Origin: Apostichopus japonicus
Lineage: Eukaryota > Echinodermata > Holothuroidea > Aspidochirotida > Stichopodidae
DNA length: 64,000 bases
NCBI RefSeq assembly: GCF_037975245.1
Contig: NC_092582.1
Coordinates: 11,014,001 to 11,078,000 of the forward strand
Direction of reading: 5' to 3'
Part shown: positions 57,681 to 64,000 of the stretch, one piece after another
How the letters are laid out: each line of letters opens with the position of its first letter
Numbering within the stretch: the stretch's first letter is position 1
Translations under genes and position numbers: made by a program
Notes under the pieces: model-generated
The model's input: only the letters and a program-made list of their open reading frames with translations
Database searches by the model: none
Told to the model about the DNA's origin: nothing

Positions 57681-60378
57681 ATTATGCATTCTTTTAAAGG
57701 AATCATTCGAAGAGGATAAATTCAACTCGACCACTTTTGTATAATACAATCATGAAGAAGAGAGAAAGATCGAAAGTAATCAGGTCAGAATTATGACAAA
57801 ATATCTTCAATTCTTCCCAGTCATAAAATGCTGCAATATTATTACATATTTACACCAAGTGCCTTTTTCCTTGGGAGTTTTCGTTATGATGTGTCAGGAC
57901 TAACTTTGCACAAATGACTTCCGGTTCCTACATCGTTGTTCGCCAAAACCATGTTTGAATTGTCCAATCAGAGAGCTGCCACGGACACTGTGATCCAATC
58001 ACGGTTCAGCGTTTTAATATTGCTGGATGGATCTCCAGTGCATCTGGTGCCAATTTTTATCAAGGAACCGCCAAGTAGTAGATTATTATTTTAATTATCA
58101 TTATTATTGTAATTTTTTTTCATTATGAAGCGGGTTCCATATTTTAGGGTTATCTTACTGATTTTGCAGAGGTAAATGCACTGTGCTTGAACGGCGGTTA
58201 CAGCATGGCGTACAAATATGCCAGACAGTTCAAATAATGGTCACTATACTATAATTTCAAGAAATATTTTGCCCTCACTCAAAACATAAATTCTCAATGG
58301 GGGAAATCGTGGTGTCTATACTCTGATAGGTCTCAGATCTGTGAGGATTATTTGGAAGATGATATGGGTGGCAATTCGACAAGATTTGACCCCCCCCCCC
58401 CCCCGCATCCGCCGCATCACCAAGTTTACTCATTCATCACCCACCTTTCTTTCATTCTTATTTAAGTCATTCTTCCATTGACTACTTTGGTATTTGCGAA
58501 CCGAGTTTGAAAGGGACTAAAACCATAAAACGATGTGTTTTTGTCAAAATTATCAGGTTTGGAAATCTAATGACAAGATGCAGCGACTGAACTGTATCCG
58601 TTAACTTGACTCGATATCTTAAAACGGAAGTGACGAACCATGCTCCAATTTCGAATCTCGTCTCTTCGTTATTGTCATATTTGGAAAGAAAATACACTTC
58701 ACGTTGAAGGCGAAGACTATATTTTCATTACGCTTTTTTTAATATTTTAATTTTGAGCTCGTTATGGAGCTATATAAGTCATATTCATATTTAGATACGT
58801 GTCTGGATGCTATAGGGTACAGCACGATATGTGTGTGTATCATAACAGTAGGAACCCTAATGCAATATTTTTCAGGGGCTTCAATTTCAGAAACAAAAAC
58901 AGCCAAATTCGATCTTTTCTGGCATGTGTTCTAAAATGAAAAATACCGCAAAATAGTCAGGGGGGAAACACAAAGAAACTCGAATACTGTGCGTATTTTT
59001 ACTGTTAAACAAACTTGAAATTGCTTATCCCTGCAAGTTTCATTGAAAATTTTGGATATTAAAAGCACTGCATTATTGATACAAAAACAGGACAAGTCAA
59101 TGCGCACTTTATTTCCACAAACCACTATAGGTATATACCAATAGTGTATTTATGAATTATGACTCACGCATGTTTAATAATGGCATTGTTTTGGAATGCT
59201 GTGTTCGTTTCGAAGAAATCTTACAAGTATTATTTACGAATTCAATCGTATAATGAAACGTTTTGTGTTCAGCGAACAAAAAAGTGTCTAGTATTGTTGT
59301 ACTCGGTGGTGAGTCTCATTTAAACTAAGTATATAGCCGTATGTCATACATGCAATGTAATATGTTATAGTAGACACTATACTGTATGATCCTTCATGAA
59401 AAAAAAATTGTTCCGTCCGTTTAAGAGAAACAGGCCTTGAAATTCAAGTCATTTCTGGTTAAATGCCTTTGGATTTCGCTGTTTGTCAGTAGAAAACAAT
59501 ACATATGCTTTTCTGCCGTAAGTAAGCTACCAATCTTCAGTAACAATGATTTCCGTACCAAACTTTAAAGCTCTGTATTACTGCTTATTATATTAGCAAA
59601 ATATTATTAAGCTGCTTCCGTTAGCCTGTACAGCAACCATGGTAACTGGTGTGTTCTGTAATTCAGGAAAATACCAGTGGGAAGTTGATTTTATCCAGGA
59701 GATGTTTTACTAGCTCTAATACATTTTAAACAGATGGCTAATATTGTGAATTCTATATAGGTCTGGAGAAAGTTACTCTCCTCGTCCACCCACCCACCCC
59801 TCCTTCGTGTTAACGCCATTGTATGTAAGTAGTTTACCATTCTTCATATCCTATACCTGTATCATCGAAACGAGATTGACTTAATGTTTTCTCTGTCTTA
59901 GTTTAAAGAGATCCTTATCTATAATGTCATTACACGATCAAACCACCAACCCACCCCCTCCTCCAAAAAAAAGAAAATGCTAAAAAAGGGTTTAAACTTC
60001 TTTTTAGTCCAACGATGAGGTAACGATCAAAAGAAAACAATATAATTGTCAGTGCTGCATTGTCTTAACAACAAAATGTGTTTCCCTTTAAAGCAGATAA
60101 AAGTTAATTTTCATGAAGGTTGCAGCGCAGTCAGGCTGTAGTGTTTGTATATGTCTATCTGTCTGTCTCTATCGTCCTTTGTTGCTGGCAGGTGTTCCCT
60201 GGGTTGATACATTTAATCCAACCTCTCTTAATTAACTTGGGCTCTCATGAAATGTCATTATTGATTATGAACTTTCAATTTTCAATCCAAAAGGTATATT
60301 TTCGAAATTGTTCTCCTGTCAATGAGAATTTAATTTGAACGATGGTAACAGTGACCGGAATACGGTGGTTATACATAG

Positions 60379-60379
<1 letters not shown>
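57681..60379. other. Intergenic, no gene seen
   Basis: AT-rich with a C-run at 58389-58404. No exon, RNA gene or element ends recognised. Confidence 0.45.
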
Positions 60380-60470
<91 letters not shown>

Positions 60471-60472
60471 GT
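60380..60472. repeat. (TA)n microsatellite
   Basis: About 45 TA units interrupted once by 'tacata'. Confidence 0.97.
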
Positions 60473-61993
60473 TTACATATGGTAGCAAAAGCTACTTTGG
60501 TCATTTTTCACAGGGGGGTTATCAAATAATCTCTAATAGTTATAATGCACTTCTATGGAAACTCAAGAATTTTGGCATCTCGTTCATAAGTACTTCCAAC
60601 TTTTCTCTATCTGCCTTGTCATATTATGCAATATGTGAATTAATTGAAACTGCAGTTTGTTGTCCAGCATGTAGAGATTGTTTAGCATTCAGTTATTTTG
60701 CTATAGGGCAATTAGTGACATGGAATTTACGATTTGTTAATGACCGCTGAAGGAGAGTGAACTTCGTCTACAGTGCAAGTCACCGGTTGTGCGGTGACTG
60801 GCAATATTTCACTTTAAATTACGCCGTGTTTTGATAGCTGTAACATTTGGCCCATAATTCCAAAGCACTGAAAAGTATTTGTTTTAATGGTTTACTGCCC
60901 TTATATTACCATTGCGATAATGGCAATAAAGGATATTCATTTCGTTTTGTACGTTGACCTACAAGTCATACCTTGTATGTAACATGCCACGCTATACGCG
61001 TTATGAAAACAAATTATGGAACATTTGATTTATCTTGAGTATACAAACGTCAGTATTTTTTGTTTAGTCATATAGCTGTGGTTCATATATATTATATATT
61101 TATTATTAAGTTATACAGTTATTAGTGTCCATGCTCTTCCATTGATCGATGTCGAGGTAACTGTAGCACTTTTGTAATGAATATTCATAAATTAATAATC
61201 ACGTTCATGGCTATTCGTTCATGGCTATACGTTCATAACACTATAGTCGGGGATAAATAAGCAACCGCTATTAAGACAGCTGGCATCTTGATTAAGTTTA
61301 TTGATTCTTTTAGAGAAATCTAAATGGGAATTATTGATTGATTGAAATCAAGATATATCTTGTAAGACGACAAGGTTTTCTGTGTTTTTTTTATATTGTT
61401 TTTTAACACTGATGACGTCATTGAGGTATGAAATTGTAAACAGTCTCAGGATCATATGAAGGTTTTGTGTAGAAATGAATACATATTTCAGTATATATCT
61501 TATATTTAAATTTTTAATTGAAACTTGAAACAGGAACAAAATGAACAATATTTTGACAGCAGATGTTAACGTATGGAATTATACAGTTGAAAGTTTGCAT
61601 TCTTTTTAGATGTATGGATACCGTAGTGTGGTAGGATATAAAGCCTAACCAAAAAATTACTCTCGCCTTGAAACCGACGTTTTCCCGTCTTGAAGTTATT
61701 GATGATGGAAAACTTACTGTGTATTTTATTTTAAACTCAAGGACGAGCGCCTTGAGTGAAGAAAATGAAAATCTTCACAACTATTACTTCTGTAACGGCT
61801 TGATTAAGTTATAGGTGAAACTTATATTATCAAATAAAATTATAAGAGAAAGACTATACAATTTGTATACACACACATAGAGAGACCTTAACCTATATGT
61901 ATGCATCGCTCTGCTTGTCAGTACAAAGTTGCGTTGGTCGTGTGATGTAAGTGGATTTATGTATACAGCGCTTCCACCACATCGGTTATAGAC
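60473..61993. other. Intergenic, no gene seen
   Basis: A doubled 'cgttcatggctat' at about 61203-61228 is the only pattern noted. Confidence 0.45.
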
Positions 61994-62147
61994 ACTGTGC
62001 TTCCATCTGGTCCACTGCGGGTTGTACGAGAGAGCTATTTTAGGTATAATGTGCGGCAAATTCGCTCACTACTGTGCTTCCATCTGGTCCACTGCGGGTT
62101 GTACGAGAGGGCTATTTTAGGTATAATGTGCGGCAAATTCGCTCACT
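61994..62147. repeat. Two-copy 77-bp tandem duplication
   Basis: 'actgtgcttccatctggtcc' begins at 61994 and 62071; the copies differ at one position (gagagagc / gagagggc), so the duplication is recent. Confidence 0.95.
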
Positions 62148-62919
62148 GTGGTACAGACGTTATAGGCTTTACATAATGCAGTAGGTGACACATAATGTTC
62201 CTTCTGCAACATGCCACTACCACCTTTCGTCAAACTATCATGAATAGCAGTATTTTTCTTTTCTTTTCTTGTTTGTTCGGTCAAGCTTACTTCAATAGCA
62301 ATTCGTTTTCAGAGGGAAAACATGGTGCTATAGAATGATTCTGTGTGTGTGTAAAAGGTTCTCCTTAATTTCTTTTAAAACGGCAAATAATGATTTTTAA
62401 TTCTTTGAAGATGTTTGTTTCTTCTTGGGGAATACATTGTTTTATAAAGAGTGAACATTCAATAAGTATTTACACAGAGAAAAGGGTTTTTGTTTTTTGT
62501 TTCAAGAATTATGATATGTGTATCAGGAGGGTATTTAACAGAGGTACACATGAAAATCTAGTTTCTGCATTGTGTCAAAATATTCATCTTTTGCCCCCTT
62601 TTTTTCTCTCTCTCTCCCCCCCCCCCACTTTTTTTTTGGCGGATATGAAGAAGGAATGGGTTGGTAGGTGGAGATGGGGTGTGAAAGAGATGAACAAGTT
62701 CAATCGACGGACGGATACATAGACGGACAGACCGTTGACGCATAGAAAAGCAGAATCTAATCTATTCTTTGCTGCAGTGTATTTTAAAGTTATATGATTA
62801 GAGTAATTGTGTTTTAGGGTGTCACTGGATTCCATTATTCTATGTGTGGGTGAAAACAGCATTGGGGTCATATAGTCTGTACGGCTGGTCAGTCAATTCC
62901 CTATGTTGACTGCTTGCAG
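62148..62919. other. Intergenic, no gene seen
   Basis: A (CT)n/C-run/T-run simple tract at about 62596-62640. No coding signal. Confidence 0.4.
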
Positions 62920-62979
62920 CTGTTCTTCAAGGTGTCGTTCCCTCCCTCTGTAACCATCCCTGTACAACACAGAGGAGAG
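62920..62979 (+). other. Candidate 20-codon exon
   Basis: Acceptor ctgcttgcag and donor GGAGAG|gtaaga bracket 60 bases that read LFFKVSFPPSVTIPVQHRGE in frame 1 without a stop. The composition is protein-like and GC rises locally. No neighbouring exon is seen, so this may be chance. Confidence 0.25.
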
Positions 62980-64000
62980 GTAAGAAACAAGAGGTGTGGG
63001 TGAGTCGGGGTGGGTGGGGTGGGGGAGGGGTGCCGGATAATTATCTTCAACTCCTAGCTATTGTAGTTAAATTAAGGTCACCACACATTATGAACATGTA
63101 TGCATGGCCTATAGTGTAGAATATAGTAAATATATACGTCTAGATTTCTTAACGTAAATGACGTAACGGAAGGAAATTGCTTGAAAACCATCCGGCTTAA
63201 CAAACATAGGCCTACATTAAGGGGAATGAAGATTAACCTTCGCAAATGATGTTGACATTCACCAAAGAAATCTGTGAAGAAACTGTTGTTTGTATAATAT
63301 TATAACGTGGAGGTAGAAAAGCCATGTTTAAGAAACACCTTTGTGACGGGAAGGCATTAAATGAATTCGTTTATACAAGGGCCTACCTTATTATGTTTCT
63401 GTTAATGAATACTAAACAGTTTACCACGGACATTCCAGTTGTGGGCGCATGTGGGCCAGTTGTGGGCGCTAACTGCAAGGGTATAGTCACATCCTATACA
63501 CTATAGAAAACTGTCATATCAATACCTTGACGTGAGGCCGACTACGAAAAATCGGTGGGGGGGAGGGTGAAAGATAAATGCAAGATGAAATTGATCAATT
63601 AAAAGAGATTTTGCCTATGAAATGCTTTCATTTGGGCCGGAGATGTGGACATGGTCACGTGGTGCAATATTGTAAATGAATCATTGCTAGCACTCTCGAG
63701 GCTGCTACAAAAAAAATTCTTCATTTTTTCTTCTCTTCTTTTTCCTTTCCTTCATTTTTTTCTTTTTATTAATTTTTTTTATATATCAAATTGAATAAAT
63801 TCCTCAGTTTCGACTTTGGATAAACTAAAGACAAAGCAGATATACTTCTTTTCTCTTTATTTGTGTCATGCGTAATGAATGAACATTTTAATTGAGATGT
63901 AATAAGGAACAAGATTTTCTGGCGATATCTTACCCGTAATGTACGCGGTTACCCACTTAGACGGTTCCGTAACCTTGACACCCCCTCCGCTTACCCCGGA
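62980..64000. other. Intergenic to window end, no gene seen
   Basis: G-rich tract at about 63008-63030 and T-rich sequence at 63720-63785. No feature recognised. Confidence 0.4.

Overview
This is a eukaryotic, animal nuclear sequence: introns with GT-AG boundaries, a low gene density, (TA)n and (ATC)n microsatellites, many poly-C/poly-G tracts, LINE, SINE, Penelope-like and many hAT-type DNA transposons. The protein sequences and the repeat style point to a marine deuterostome, most likely an echinoderm (a sea cucumber is my best guess, but this is inference and not proven by the sequence).

Three conserved protein-coding genes can be reconstructed. (1) PSMD5, the 26S proteasome assembly chaperone S5b, on the + strand, seven exons from 5814 to 12835, with continuous reading phase and a 503-residue product. 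(2) PLPP6-like polyisoprenoid diphosphate phosphatase on the - strand, two exons between 19535 and 17686, with all three PAP2 catalytic motifs. It is convergent to PSMD5. (3) A FAM78 homologue on the + strand, two coding exons 31756-32018 and 56872-57406 separated by a 24.85 kb intron that fills most of the right half of the window.

Layout: 1-4866 is repeat-rich (an edge-truncated hAT-like MITE, a second MITE with target duplication, a degenerate LINE 1876-3407). 4867-5625 is a hAT-like element with a perfect 8-bp duplication that ends 188 bp before the PSMD5 start codon. PSMD5 introns hold two more DNA elements (6200-6821, 9647-10049). 12836-17685 is 3' UTR and AT-rich intergenic sequence. 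19628-31066 is accessory: a tRNA-derived SINE, a 30-bp palindrome, a cluster of short inverted motifs, a nested hAT complex (21970-25121 with two younger elements inside and a transposase C-terminal remnant), a TIR-bounded unclassified element, a six-copy 167-bp array that repeatedly carries an exon tail with its splice donor, and another MITE. The FAM78 intron holds tandem repeats (187 bp, 62 bp, a 23/25-bp minisatellite with a 238-bp higher-order period), a Penelope-like 3' remnant with a near-perfect 42-bp inverted arm, the second SINE copy, several (TA)n tracts and local duplications. 57407-64000 is FAM78 3' UTR and intergenic sequence with one candidate exon.

The three genes do not form a pathway: proteasome assembly, isoprenoid-phosphate metabolism and an uncharacterised MGC-N-terminal protein. 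Their human counterparts PSMD5, PLPP6 and FAM78A all lie on chromosome 9, so the neighbourhood may be a remnant of an ancient linkage group. The most unusual signals are the exon-tail/donor array, the 6200-6821 element with subterminal repeats, the Penelope-like fold-back, and the nested hAT complex.
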